Part shown: one piece after another, positions 52,876 through 59,938 of the stretch
How the letters are laid out: every line of letters starts with the position of its first letter
How positions within the stretch are numbered: position 1 is the stretch's first letter
Assembly: GCA_965216695.1 (NCBI GenBank)
Contig: OZ244212.1
Span: 4,951,857 to 5,015,856 of the forward strand
Origin: G965216695 sp965216695
GTDB lineage: Bacteria; Pseudomonadota; Gammaproteobacteria; Pseudomonadales; Azotimanducaceae
Reading direction: 5' to 3'
Length of the DNA stretch: 64,000 bases
Made by a program: the position numbers and the translations under genes
The notes under the pieces: model-generated
Database searches by the model: none
Told to the model about the DNA's origin: nothing
Seen by the model: the letters and a program-made list of their open reading frames with translations, nothing else

Positions 52876-53120
52876 GACACCAAATACCCCCCGGTCCGCT
52901 TGAACTCATCGAGCAACCCGGCTTCTACCAGTGCTTCTCGGCACCGCTTCCACGAATCCCGGCACGCTTGACGAGCGTCGGTTTCCTGCCTCCACGAATC
53001 TCCCTCCGCGGCTTCGAAAAAACTCATTTGTCGGGCAACCGCGTCGCTGACCACGATTAGCCAGGGGTCTGATGGGAGCAGTATTGAGGTCAGTTGGTCG
53101 GCGTAGGTTTTTGCGTTCAT
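52872..53120 (-). CDS. Small phage protein, unknown
   Basis: 82 residues (MNAKTYADQLTSILLPSDPW). Helical, mixed charge, no motif seen. Stop overlaps the ATG of the next gene and start overlaps the gene upstream by 4 bases. Confidence 0.62.
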   Translation of the reverse strand: MNAKTYADQLTSILLPSDPWLIVVSDAVARQMSFFEAAEGDSWRQETDARQACRDSWKRCREALVEAGLLDEFKRTGGYLVS

Positions 53121-53281
53121 TCGGGATGACTCGGTTCTACAGATTCATGGACGACCCCACATGACGGCAGCGGGCGCTGAGCCACCATGACCGCCATGTA
53201 GGTAATCGCGAACATCATCACGAGCGTTGTCGCCATCAATAAGCGCAACAGCATCTTTTCGATCACCTCGCCTGAGAACAT
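53117..53281 (-). CDS. Small single-pass membrane protein
   Basis: 54 residues from ATG 53281 (MFSGEVIEKMLLRLLMATTL). One transmembrane helix (LLRLLMATTLVMMFAITYMAV), positively charged on the N-terminal side only weakly. Overlaps the neighbours on both sides by 1-4 bases. Could be an inner-membrane accessory protein; no family recognised. Confidence 0.6.
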   Translation of the reverse strand: MFSGEVIEKMLLRLLMATTLVMMFAITYMAVMVAQRPLPSCGVVHESVEPSHPE

Positions 53282-53496
53282 CACCAGCCCTCCCGCCGCG
53301 CCGCGCATAGCGCTTCTTTGCCCGCTGCCGTCGCTTTGTAGGAGTGTTGATACTTGACCCCTATCTGCTCAACCAAGGCCCTGCGTTCTAGTGCAGCAAG
53401 CGCGTTGCCGTGAAGATGCGGGCGGCCATGCACGATCGTCGATAGCCGCTTCAACATCGAATCGGTGAGTTTGTGATCGGTATACGTGCGTGCCAT
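53281..53496 (-). CDS. Small winged-helix-like protein
   Basis: 71 residues (MARTYTDHKLTDSMLKRLST). The spread of hydrophobic residues and ALERRALVEQIGVKYQHSYKAT resembles a short winged-helix DNA-binding domain. Stop overlaps the membrane protein start. No family assigned. Confidence 0.58.
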   Translation of the reverse strand: MARTYTDHKLTDSMLKRLSTIVHGRPHLHGNALAALERRALVEQIGVKYQHSYKATAAGKEALCAARREGW

Positions 53497-53816
53497 CACG
53501 ACGCCTCCGGTAGATCTGGACCGCAGAACCGCTCACGAATGTCGCCCAACGTCAGTTCCGCAGGTTCGGGAAACCGCAGCAGACGCCCACCGCGCTGGGT
53601 CGCAAACCGCTCACGCTCACGGCGCACCGCAGCCTGCTGAATCTCGTCGTCGCGGATACCACGCAGCATCTTCAGCGCGATGTCTTCGCGGCTGCCTTCA
53701 ATCCCGTCGTAGTTGCGCAAACGCTTCGCCTTGAACCGCTCGGTCAGCGCAATGAGGTCGTCCAGATCACCGATCAGTTCGGTGCCCAGATGGTCGAAAT
53801 CGGAGTGGTGGCACAT
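53496..53816 (-). CDS. First protein of the leftward operon, unknown
   Basis: 106 residues from ATG 53816, with GGAG six bases ahead; an in-frame ATG 12 bases further up is an alternative. Mostly helical and charged (LGTELIGDLDDLIALTERFK, EDIALKMLRGIRDDEI). No family recognised. It is the first gene after the operator region at 53841-53886, so it begins the leftward operon. Confidence 0.65.
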   Translation of the reverse strand: MCHHSDFDHLGTELIGDLDDLIALTERFKAKRLRNYDGIEGSREDIALKMLRGIRDDEIQQAAVRRERERFATQRGGRLLRFPEPAELTLGDIRERFCGPDLPEAS

Positions 53817-53840
53817 GGGGGGCTCCATCAATTCGAGACC

Positions 53841-53886
53841 ATTGTATAAACACAATGAAATTGCAGTCAACTCGTAATGTTTATTA
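53841..53886. promoter_or_regulatory. Operator-like sites upstream of the leftward operon
   Basis: ATTGTATAAACACAAT at 53841-53856 has perfect five-base arms ATTGT/ACAAT. TAATGTTTATTA at 53875-53886 is a second inverted site. The word ATAAACACAA is identical at 53846 and at the repressor start (55910). They lie between the leftward operon and the rightward TagO-like gene and probably bind the repressor and/or Cro-like protein. Confidence 0.65.
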
Positions 53887-53944
53887 TTTTCTGTCGCTAT
53901 GACTGGTACGTTCAGCCACATGACTTTTGCGCGGGGTTCTCGAA

Positions 53945-54523
53945 ATGGGGAAATGGATCGTCTTGGTTGTGATGGCTGTAATCGTGTACTCGTGTTACAC
54001 CGCGATGGATCTTGCGGACCAGCGGGAAGCGACGACTAGTACAAATACCGAGTCGCGCGCGCCCGCGAGCCGCACAAACGCCCCGCCTAAACCAATGCCG
54101 CGCCCAACCGGTAGTTGGCAGGTTGTCGAGTCCATCAATCCCGTTGATGACTCGAAGTCGGTCCAACTCGTGCTCGAAGGTGATGCCGCATCGAAGTGGG
54201 GGAATTCGATTCGGCTAAACATCCGCTGCCTGAGCAACAAAACCGAGTTGTTCGTGAACTGGCATGAGTTCGTGAACAATGAGGCTACGCCCGTCCTTCA
54301 CCGCATCGACTCGAATCCTGCCGAGACATCGGCGTGGGGTATCTCGACGGATTACCAAACGACGTTTTACTCACGCTCAATCGGGTTCATTAAGAAACTG
54401 ATCAACGCTGAAAAACTGCTGCTTCAGACAACGCCGCATGGCGAAAACCCCAAACAGGTGACATTCCGTCTAAGTGGCCTCAGCGAGGCGATCAAGCCTG
54501 TGCGCGCGACCTGCAACTGGTAG
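53945..54523 (+). CDS. TagO/VasI-like exported protein
   Basis: 192 residues from ATG 53945 (MGKWIVLVVMAVIVYSC). A signal or anchor helix at residues 4-20 precedes a TagO/VasI-type domain: WQVVESINPVDDSKSVQLVL, IRLNIRCLSNKTELFVNW, WGISTDYQTTFYS, FIKKLINAEKLLLQTTPHG and FRLSGLSEAIKPVRATC. The domain is known from type VI secretion gene clusters, but occurs alone in phages. It may be a phage accessory gene acting at the envelope. Confidence 0.85.
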   Translation: MGKWIVLVVMAVIVYSCYTAMDLADQREATTSTNTESRAPASRTNAPPKPMPRPTGSWQVVESINPVDDSKSVQLVLEGDAASKWGNSIRLNIRCLSNKTELFVNWHEFVNNEATPVLHRIDSNPAETSAWGISTDYQTTFYSRSIGFIKKLINAEKLLLQTTPHGENPKQVTFRLSGLSEAIKPVRATCNW

Positions 54524-54577
54524 AGCAGCGAAGAACAAGTTGGGGCTATAGGAAAAAAAGAATAGGGGGATACATCG

Positions 54578-54727
54578 ATGCCGAAGAAGAAAAGCCCGCC
54601 GGCAAAGAGAAAGACGGCGAAAAAGCGGAGCGTTACAAGGCCAAAAAAAATTGGCCCGCCGATGGCAGAGCAGCAGTTTAGGCCGCAGATTCCGAAGCCT
54701 ACAGACCACGGCGAGAAAAAGGAATAG
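54578..54727 (+). CDS. Lys-rich 49-residue protein
   Basis: MPKKKSPPAKRKTAKKRSVT followed by RPKKIGPPMAEQQFRP and QIPKPTDHGEKKE. Strongly basic N-terminal half, histone-tail-like. ATG 54578 has AGGGGGA upstream and the gene lies between TagO-like and the two-TM protein with short spacing. Likely nucleic-acid-binding; no family recognised. Confidence 0.6.
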   Translation: MPKKKSPPAKRKTAKKRSVTRPKKIGPPMAEQQFRPQIPKPTDHGEKKE

Positions 54728-54736
54728 ACTTTGCCG

Positions 54737-55264
54737 ATGGACGACCGAGGCAAGATCCATCTTTTCAATCTTGCGGTTTCGCGCAGATACAGTAACAAGC
54801 TGCGCGGGAAGTGGACGTTCATCGCCAACACTACAAATCTATTGGCATTCGCTGCGGCGGCCGGCGCCGCTATTGCTGTAGCTTTCCCGCCGCATGTTTT
54901 CGGGGGTTTCCCCATCCCCCTATCGGCGCTGTTGGCGATCATCTCGGCGTTATCGACGGCGATGTCACTCGTTTTTCATCCGGGAGTGCGCGCGGAAGAA
55001 CACCAGTCACGAGTGCGCGACTACGCGCGAATCGAGATCGATTTCCGTCGTGGCCGCGATGACATCGAAGAAAGCGAGAATAGAAAACTGGAAGTGGATG
55101 TTACGGAACCCGGGCAGCTTCGCGTCCTGTATGCTATCTGCTACAACGAGCAAATCGTCGCGCAGAACTTCGGTAATCCGATTCAACTGAACCTCTCCCA
55201 GCGCGTATTCGCTCGATTCTTGGATATTTCGCCAGCAAAACTACGAGATCCCGCGACTGCATAG
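54737..55264 (+). CDS. Two-TM membrane protein, SLATT-like
   Basis: 175 residues from ATG 54737 (MDDRGKIHLFNLAVSRRYSN); a TTG lies two codons upstream. Two transmembrane helices (about 31-51 and 60-80), then a soluble alpha/beta C terminus starting RVRDYARIEIDFRRGRDD. The arrangement (N-terminal charged region, two TM helices, helical cytoplasmic part) resembles the SLATT effector-like fold, but the match is weak. In a phage it might exclude superinfection; this is inference. Confidence 0.6.
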   Translation: MDDRGKIHLFNLAVSRRYSNKLRGKWTFIANTTNLLAFAAAAGAAIAVAFPPHVFGGFPIPLSALLAIISALSTAMSLVFHPGVRAEEHQSRVRDYARIEIDFRRGRDDIEESENRKLEVDVTEPGQLRVLYAICYNEQIVAQNFGNPIQLNLSQRVFARFLDISPAKLRDPATA

Positions 55265-55272
55265 CGTCAGTG

Positions 55273-55300
55273 TTGACACTGTACGTCCATACAGTATCCT
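55273..55300 (+). promoter_or_regulatory. LexA (SOS) box inside a sigma-70 promoter
   Basis: TTGACA (55273-55278) and TATCCT (55295-55300), with a 16-base spacer, form a good promoter on the plus strand. The spacer itself reads CTGTACGTCCATACAG, i.e. CTGT-N8-ACAG as in LexA boxes; with flanks it is a perfect ACTGTA/TACAGT inverted repeat. LexA bound there would block the promoter. The next plus-strand gene is the 60-residue protein at 55509. Confidence 0.8.
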
Positions 55301-55508
55301 ATGCCCCGGGGAACGTGACATCACGGCGATGGCAGACGTAGGACATCGGCCATTTTGCCAATGATTCACCTGCTGTACCCTCATTCGGTCCGCGCCGGGA
55401 TGACCCCGCCTCAATCGCGAACAATTGAAATGGTGCAGCGCCGGGGACGGGACTCCCCCGCCAATTGATCGCTGTGGTTGCATTGCCCAGAAAAGGGGGG
55501 ACGCAATC

Positions 55509-55691
55509 GTGACTGCAGACCAATTCGAAAACCTATTCCTTAGTCTTTCGCCTGAAAAACGACAGCTGATTCTGTCGTTGATGCGCGTTCTTATTTCGCG
55601 ACGATCTCTAGAATCAGGCGAGATACAAGTTCCCGCTGCCCCTCGGTCAACAGCTCCCAAAGATGGCGCGCCTCGACCGCCTCAGCCTTAG
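55509..55691 (+). CDS. Small protein under SOS-box control, convergent with the repressor
   Basis: 60 residues from GTG 55509 (MTADQFENLFLSLSPEKRQL), with a GGGGGG run (55496-55501) as weak ribosome site. The C-terminal segment LSPEKRQLILSLMRVLIS resembles the repressor C terminus LTEGQRELVSRLILEIVA, so it may form a mixed dimer with it. It overlaps the repressor 3' end by 101 bases on the opposite strand. Because the repressor has no LexA-like protease domain, this protein is a candidate SOS-induced antirepressor. Unproven. Confidence 0.55.
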   Translation: MTADQFENLFLSLSPEKRQLILSLMRVLISRRSLESGEIQVPAAPRSTAPKDGAPRPPQP

Positions 55692-55911
55692 ATTCGGTGC
55701 TGATATTGTCGTCTAAGTCCTTGTCGTCAAAGGCAAGCCATTCCGGATCGCGCCCGAGTAGGCGCGCTGCCCTGAATGATTGTTTGAGGGATATGCCGCG
55801 GATCTTCCAGTTCTGAACGTCCTGAGGTTCGACCGACATCAGTCGCGCAAAGTCGGCGGGGGTGTACGGGCTCGCTTTGAGCGCCGCGCAGAATTTCTCG
55901 GCTGGCGTCAT
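55591..55911 (-). CDS. Phage repressor-like HTH protein
   Basis: 106 residues from ATG 55911 (MTPAEKFCAALKASPYTPAD). An HTH of the Cro/C1 kind: TPADFARLMSVEPQDVQNWK and GISLKQSFRAARLLGR. It has a short helical C terminus (LTEGQRELVSRLILEIVAK) and no S24 peptidase domain. It is divergent from the YdaS/Cro-like gene, the typical immunity arrangement. The ATG lies inside an operator-like palindrome and no Shine-Dalgarno is seen, so its mRNA may be leaderless. Confidence 0.85.
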   Translation of the reverse strand: MTPAEKFCAALKASPYTPADFARLMSVEPQDVQNWKIRGISLKQSFRAARLLGRDPEWLAFDDKDLDDNISTESKAEAVEARHLWELLTEGQRELVSRLILEIVAK

Positions 55912-55990
55912 AAACACAAAGTTTATTAGTTCGTGCCGAGTGGTTGATATACACGCCATGATTGACTAGCCATTTCATATTGTTTATAAC
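55910..55990. promoter_or_regulatory. Immunity region: operators and cro promoter
   Basis: ATAAAC-ACAAA-GTTTAT (55910-55926) is an inverted repeat covering the repressor start; ATTGTTTATAA (55979-55989) is a half-like site at the cro side. TTGACT (55962-55967) and TATAAC (55985-55990) with a 17-base spacer form a strong rightward promoter whose start point would be at or just before the Cro-like ATG 55999, implying a leaderless message. Confidence 0.7.
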
Positions 55991-55998
55991 TCGCTTTC

Positions 55999-56244
55999 AT
56001 GATGACCAAGCATGAGAAGCGAGCCGTCGTTGAGCGGCTAGTACGACTTGTTGGACCTGACGCGACCAAAGCCGACCTTGCTCGTCGGCTAGATGTCAGG
56101 CCGCAGGATATTCAGAACTGGTGCCTGCGCGGCATTCCCGCGACCCGCGTGGATTCAATTGAACGCGAGTTCGATGGCGCGATCTCGAAACACGAGATGC
56201 GGCCAGACTGTTTCAGTGCTGCTGACGAAACGGCCGCCGCATGA
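55999..56244 (+). CDS. YdaS/Cro-like regulator
   Basis: 81 residues (a second ATG is at 56002). The pattern TKADLARRLDVRPQDIQNWC, RGIPATRVDSIEREFDGAIS and KHEMRPDCF is that of YdaS-type Cro-superfamily repressors. It is divergent from the phage repressor and heads the rightward operon. No Shine-Dalgarno before the start. Confidence 0.87.
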   Translation: MMTKHEKRAVVERLVRLVGPDATKADLARRLDVRPQDIQNWCLRGIPATRVDSIEREFDGAISKHEMRPDCFSAADETAAA

Positions 56245-56361
56245 TCCCTCCGCGTCCCCACGGAATTTCTCCATCAATACCCCTTGACCGTGGGGGCGCA
56301 CCTAAATCTATTTGTCCAAGGACAGACAACTCCAGACCTAGCAGTACAACGGAGGTTGTCT

Positions 56362-56751
56362 ATGGCTTCTCCCTTGAGAGCCGCGCGGAAACGCCCACGA
56401 CTTTTCTCGGAACTCGAACTCGACGATTGCCCGACCGAACTCGATGCGCTGATGAATCAGTGGTTACGAGCCGGGAAGTCGATGGAAACGATACGGCTCG
56501 AACTCGAGGAATCGCTAAAGCGGACCTTCGACAAGGGTCAGTTCTCGTGCATCCGCTCGGGGTCCAAACACTTCCCAGCGCGCCACGTCGAAAACGCGAA
56601 GGTGTCCGGCAACGTGTTCTATCTCCAGTGGGTCGCCCGACGTTTGGGCTTCGACCTTGTCCCCGCCGACCCGAGACGACGAGAAATCGAACGTCTGCGG
56701 CGTCAACTCGATGAATTGGAGGCGGGTAGTGGGCGAGTACTACAAGAATGA
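56362..56751 (+). CDS. Phage regulator-position protein, unknown
   Basis: 129 residues from ATG 56362 with GGAGG seven bases ahead (MASPLRAARKRPRLFSELEL). The C terminus is a coiled coil rich in Arg/Glu (RREIERLRRQLDELEAGSG). The position after cro is that of cII in lambda, but the sequence does not show an HTH, so I do not assign it. No family recognised. Confidence 0.7.
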   Translation: MASPLRAARKRPRLFSELELDDCPTELDALMNQWLRAGKSMETIRLELEESLKRTFDKGQFSCIRSGSKHFPARHVENAKVSGNVFYLQWVARRLGFDLVPADPRRREIERLRRQLDELEAGSGRVLQE

Positions 56752-56852
56752 TATCTCGTGTGAAGATGGATCGCATGATTGAGTTCATCGCCGCGCTCGC
56801 TCTAACCGATGCGCTTTTGCTGATTTCACTGTGGGGGATTATGGGTGAGTGA
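56748..56852 (+). CDS. 34-residue single-pass membrane peptide
   Basis: MISRVKMDRMIEFIAALALT then DALLLISLWGIMGE. ATG 56748 overlaps the preceding stop (ATGA) and its TGA overlaps the GTG of the methyltransferase gene. One transmembrane helix. Overlap on both sides suggests it is translated. Confidence 0.5.
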   Translation: MISRVKMDRMIEFIAALALTDALLLISLWGIMGE

Positions 56853-57750
56853 ATTGGTGAATCCGGAAACCGGCGAAATCGTCGTCTATGACCCAGACGC
56901 CGTTCGCAAGAATATTGCGAAGGCCGATGCGCTGGCGGACTACGCCCGTAAGGTAAAAGACTGGCCGCTGCTTGAACAAGCGGTCGACGCCAAGATTGAA
57001 GAGCAACGGGAGTTCGTGGAGTGGTGGGACGAGAAGGTCTCGCCGAATCGGGGAGGGGACCGAGGGAATCAGCACTCAGGAGGCAAGAGCGCAGAACGGC
57101 GCACTTGGCAAGTATCAGAAATTGAGAAGCGTACAGGCATTTCTCATCAGCAAGTCTCCCGCTGGCGCAAGGCGCTTAAAGATGAGCGCGCGTATCGCGA
57201 GCGGGTATTTACCGCGGCATACAAAAAGGCCATGGCGGCTACTGCCGGGGGCGGGGAGTCACGCGTGAACATTCTTTCTGGTGATACCGAATGGTACACG
57301 CCGAAAGAGTACATCGATGCCGCGCGCTCAGTGCTTGGCGGCATCGACCTAGACCCTGCGTCCAACGCTTTCGCGAACGAGATTGTGAAGGCGAAGCAGT
57401 TCTACTCCGAAGAAGATAACGGGCTTGAACAGGTGTGGTCTGGGCGCATCTGGTTGAACCCGCCGTACAAATTCCCACTAGTGGAGCAGTTCGTTGATCG
57501 GCTGGTTGATGAGATCGCCAACGAAGAAGTGCATTCCGCTGTCCTGCTCACAAACAATGCTACGGATACGGGTTGGTGGCACACGGCGGCCGCGAGTTCT
57601 GCGTTGATGTGCTTTACGCGTGGCCGGATATCGTTCTATCAGCGTGACGGCGAGAAGACATCACCAACGCATGGGCAGACGTTCTTCTACTTCGGTTCCG
57701 ATGTCGATGCGTTCTATTTTCACTTCAAGGATTTCGGGCTGATTCGTTGA
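56845..57750 (+). CDS. Phage DNA N6-adenine methyltransferase with N-terminal HTH
   Basis: 301 residues, GTG start. The C-terminal half is the phage Dam-type family: GDTEWYTPKEYIDAARSVLG, GGIDLDPASNAFAN, VWSGRIWLNPPYKFP (NPPY catalytic motif) and LTNNATDTGWWH. The N-terminal half has an HTH-like part (TWQVSEIEKRTGISHQQVSR), which may bind DNA. It likely protects phage DNA or marks origins. The stop overlaps the next start (TTGA). Confidence 0.92.
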   Translation: MSELVNPETGEIVVYDPDAVRKNIAKADALADYARKVKDWPLLEQAVDAKIEEQREFVEWWDEKVSPNRGGDRGNQHSGGKSAERRTWQVSEIEKRTGISHQQVSRWRKALKDERAYRERVFTAAYKKAMAATAGGGESRVNILSGDTEWYTPKEYIDAARSVLGGIDLDPASNAFANEIVKAKQFYSEEDNGLEQVWSGRIWLNPPYKFPLVEQFVDRLVDEIANEEVHSAVLLTNNATDTGWWHTAAASSALMCFTRGRISFYQRDGEKTSPTHGQTFFYFGSDVDAFYFHFKDFGLIR

Positions 57751-58364
57751 GCGCGTTCTCCAATGCATCAAAAGTTGAAGCCGAGGGCCAGCGCATCCTC
57801 GCGCCGTGGCTTAGAAACCGTTTTGAGCATGTGGTGTTCAATTCTGGCGGCGCGCGCCATCTAGAACTTCAAAAAATATGCGATGCGTTTGCCAGCCCTA
57901 TAGGCACTGAGTCCGTCGTGACGATTGAGCTGAAGGTCGAAGAGGAGAACAAGACGGGCAACTTGTACCTCGAATCGTTCTCGAACAAGTCGAAATGCAA
58001 TCCAGGGTGGATGTTCAAGTCGGAGGCTGAGCTGCTGGTGTACTACTTCTTGCGCTCGGACGAATGCTACACGCTGAAGATGCAGCGTCTCAGACGGTGG
58101 GCGTTTTCCCAAGAGACGGAGGGCTTCTGGAATATCTCCAGTTACCCGGAACGAGAACAGAAGAAGCGCGAACAGAAGAACGATACATGGGGATGGTGTG
58201 TACCGATAACTCGGTGTTTAGAGGTGGCCGCCACGAAGAAGGAGAGCAGGTACTCGCCGCGAGCGGAGTGTATGAGTGACCCCTTCTTGAGAGCGCAGTT
58301 GCAAACCAGGGAGGAGTGGTTATCGGAGTACGAGGAACAAACAAAAACGGCCAGCGCAAACTGA
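57747..58364 (+). CDS. PD-(D/E)XK-nuclease-like phage protein
   Basis: 205 residues from TTG 57747. VVTIELKVEEENKTG (E-x-K after a beta strand) and ARHLELQKICDAF suggest a PD-(D/E)XK-type fold, but I could not locate the upstream Asp with certainty. The C terminus (NDTWGWCVPITRCLEVAATK) is unlike known nucleases. Overlaps the methyltransferase by 4 bases and is followed by a non-coding stretch. Confidence 0.5.
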   Translation: MSAFSNASKVEAEGQRILAPWLRNRFEHVVFNSGGARHLELQKICDAFASPIGTESVVTIELKVEEENKTGNLYLESFSNKSKCNPGWMFKSEAELLVYYFLRSDECYTLKMQRLRRWAFSQETEGFWNISSYPEREQKKREQKNDTWGWCVPITRCLEVAATKKESRYSPRAECMSDPFLRAQLQTREEWLSEYEEQTKTASAN

Positions 58365-58382
58365 CCGTTCTTGAGAATGCCG

Positions 58383-58643
58383 TAACACCAAAAGGGTACA
58401 ACACACTGCCGATGTGATTGTAACCCGAAGGTGTTAGCAGAAACCAGCCATTTATGGAGTCGGCTGGCGCGGAATAGGGCTTGTACCGTTCGGCAAGAAG
58501 ATGGCCCAGGAACACACAGCAGTGCCGGGATGTAGTAGCGACCGCGCGGAGCTTCGAGCATAGGGCGTAAGCGGCAAACCGGACAGATATGGGACACGTA
58601 GAACGTGTGGCTTGGTAGGCGCCGTCTGGATTGAGAAGCCTAC
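58383..58643 (+). ncRNA. Candidate structured RNA between two phage genes
   Basis: The 380-base gap 58365-58744 has no convincing gene. It contains at least four hairpins: TAACACC/GGTGTTA (58383-58389, 58430-58436) with an inner GGGTAC/GTAACCC helix; CCAGCC/GGCTGG (58444-58449, 58462-58467); ACACG/CGTGT (58594-58598, 58604-58608); GTAGGC/GCCTAC (58615-58620, 58638-58643). A minus-strand frame through it (58142-58597) has no known domain. No known RNA family recognised; it could be an mRNA leader for the replication gene. Confidence 0.4.
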
Positions 58644-58744
58644 GCCGGGAAAAGCATTGCTGTGGATAGGTGCGTAACAACGGTGTCGTCGTAGTCCGTG
58701 TGTCCCATGGCGCTACTAAATGTCACCTATGGCTGGAAGAAAAC

Positions 58745-59089
58745 ATGGATTTTACTCGCAAAGACGGCTCAACGGAGACGATTTACCGGTGGGATATCGA
58801 GGGTTGGCAGAAGACATACCCGAACCTGGATGTGGCCGCAGAACTGAGGAAGGCGCGCGACTGGTTGGATGAGAATCCGCGACGCCGGAAGACGCATATC
58901 AAGCGGTACCTGCAGAACTGGCTGAATCGAGCGTCAGAAGTGGCGCCGAAACGGAATGGCATGCACGCCTACATCGATAAGCAAGACGCTGAATTTGAGC
59001 GGCGGTGGCGTAACAACCAGGGGAAACGAGCGAACCCCAAGCACGCCGCTGAGCAGATGAGAAAAATCAGGGGGATGTTGGGTGAGTAG
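58745..59089 (+). CDS. Phage replication-type protein, C-terminal DnaT/O-like
   Basis: 114 residues from ATG 58745 (MDFTRKDGSTETIYRWDIEG) after GGAAG. The pattern WQKTYPNLDVAAELRKARDW, LDENPRRRKTHIKRYLQNWL is found at the C terminus of phage replication initiators, which here would be cut to the C-terminal domain. The role in loading helicase is inference. Overlaps the next gene by 8 bases. Confidence 0.62.
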   Translation: MDFTRKDGSTETIYRWDIEGWQKTYPNLDVAAELRKARDWLDENPRRRKTHIKRYLQNWLNRASEVAPKRNGMHAYIDKQDAEFERRWRNNQGKRANPKHAAEQMRKIRGMLGE

Positions 59090-59426
59090 TGCAGAGCGGA
59101 GGGCGTGGTTGTTAGAGCATGGCAGGGAGCACACGGCATTTGAGTCTGCGCAGATTCTCGGCGCGAATATGGAATCGCTGTACTCGATGGCGCGCCGTGC
59201 CGGCGTGGTGTTCGCGAAGAAATGCAAGTTGTGCCACGCGAAGAAACCGGGCGGGGCGCAGGCGAAGAAAAGCTATTGGGTGTGCGACAAGTGCAAGGCG
59301 ATGGGGGTTAACACATCGAACAGCAAGCCGCGGACACCCATGAAACTCACCGAGACCTGCCGCCTGCACATAGCAGCTGCGCATCACATGCCGGCGACGT
59401 TCGTTGGATTGGAGTATGGACGATGA
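59082..59426 (+). CDS. Phage protein with zinc ribbon, unknown
   Basis: 114 residues, GTG start. An N-terminal HTH-like part (ERRAWLLEHGREHTAFESAQ, ILGANMESLYSMARRAG) is followed by two CxxC pairs, CKLCHAKK and VCDKCKAMG, likely a zinc ribbon. Possible DNA-binding helper in the replication region. Its stop overlaps the SSB start. Confidence 0.62.
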   Translation: MSSAERRAWLLEHGREHTAFESAQILGANMESLYSMARRAGVVFAKKCKLCHAKKPGGAQAKKSYWVCDKCKAMGVNTSNSKPRTPMKLTETCRLHIAAAHHMPATFVGLEYGR

Positions 59427-59914
59427 ACAAAGCGCAGATTATCGGGCGGCTGGGGCGAGACCCCGAGGTGCGTTACACCCCCGTCGGGGTGGCGGTGGCT
59501 TCGTTCAGCGTTGCGACATCGGAAAAGTGGAGGGACAAGCAGACCGGTGAGCAGAAGGAAATGACCGAGTGGCACAACGTCACGGCGTTTGGGCGACAAG
59601 CGGAGGTGTGCGGGCAGTATCTTCACAAAGGGAAGCAGGTCTACGTTGAGGGTCGATTGCAGACCGACAAGTGGGAGAAGGAGGGCGTCACACGGTACTC
59701 GACCAAAATCATCTTACAACGCATGGAGATGCTGGGGAGCAAGGATGATGGGCCTTCGCCGGCGCCAGTGGCTTCGCCGGCGCCAGCTACTTCAAGTCCG
59801 GCGCTCGATGATGACGACGACTTCAACGACGACATTCCGTTCGCTTGGCTGCTCCCCGTACCGTTTGCGCCAATGGCGATTGAGATGTTCAACGCAACGC
59901 AGACAGTTTTCTAG
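59423..59914 (+). CDS. ssb: Single-stranded DNA-binding protein with unusual C terminus
   Basis: 163 residues. OB-fold features are clear: MNKAQIIGRLGRDPEVRYTP, ATSEKWRDKQTGEQKEMTEW and KQVYVEGRLQT. The acidic tip DDDDDFNDDIPF, normally the C-terminal end of SSB that binds partner proteins, is here followed by 23 more residues (AWLLPVPFAPMAIEMFNATQ). Either the tip is buried by a new tail or the stop was lost. Part of the phage replication block. Confidence 0.93.
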   Translation: MNKAQIIGRLGRDPEVRYTPVGVAVASFSVATSEKWRDKQTGEQKEMTEWHNVTAFGRQAEVCGQYLHKGKQVYVEGRLQTDKWEKEGVTRYSTKIILQRMEMLGSKDDGPSPAPVASPAPATSSPALDDDDDFNDDIPFAWLLPVPFAPMAIEMFNATQTVF

Positions 59915-59938
59915 TTTACAGCTGAAATCTGGTATTTG

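Noticed and set aside
55345..55455. 35-codon frame (MIHLLYPHSVRAGMTPPQSR) downstream of the SOS promoter
   Set aside because: No ribosome site, ends early, and resembles a LexA N terminus only over a few residues; may be chance.
58142..58597. Minus-strand frame over the hairpin-rich stretch (starts MSHICPVC)
   Set aside because: Most of it is antisense to the nuclease-like gene, has no known domain beyond one CPVC, and would be the only leftward gene in a rightward operon.
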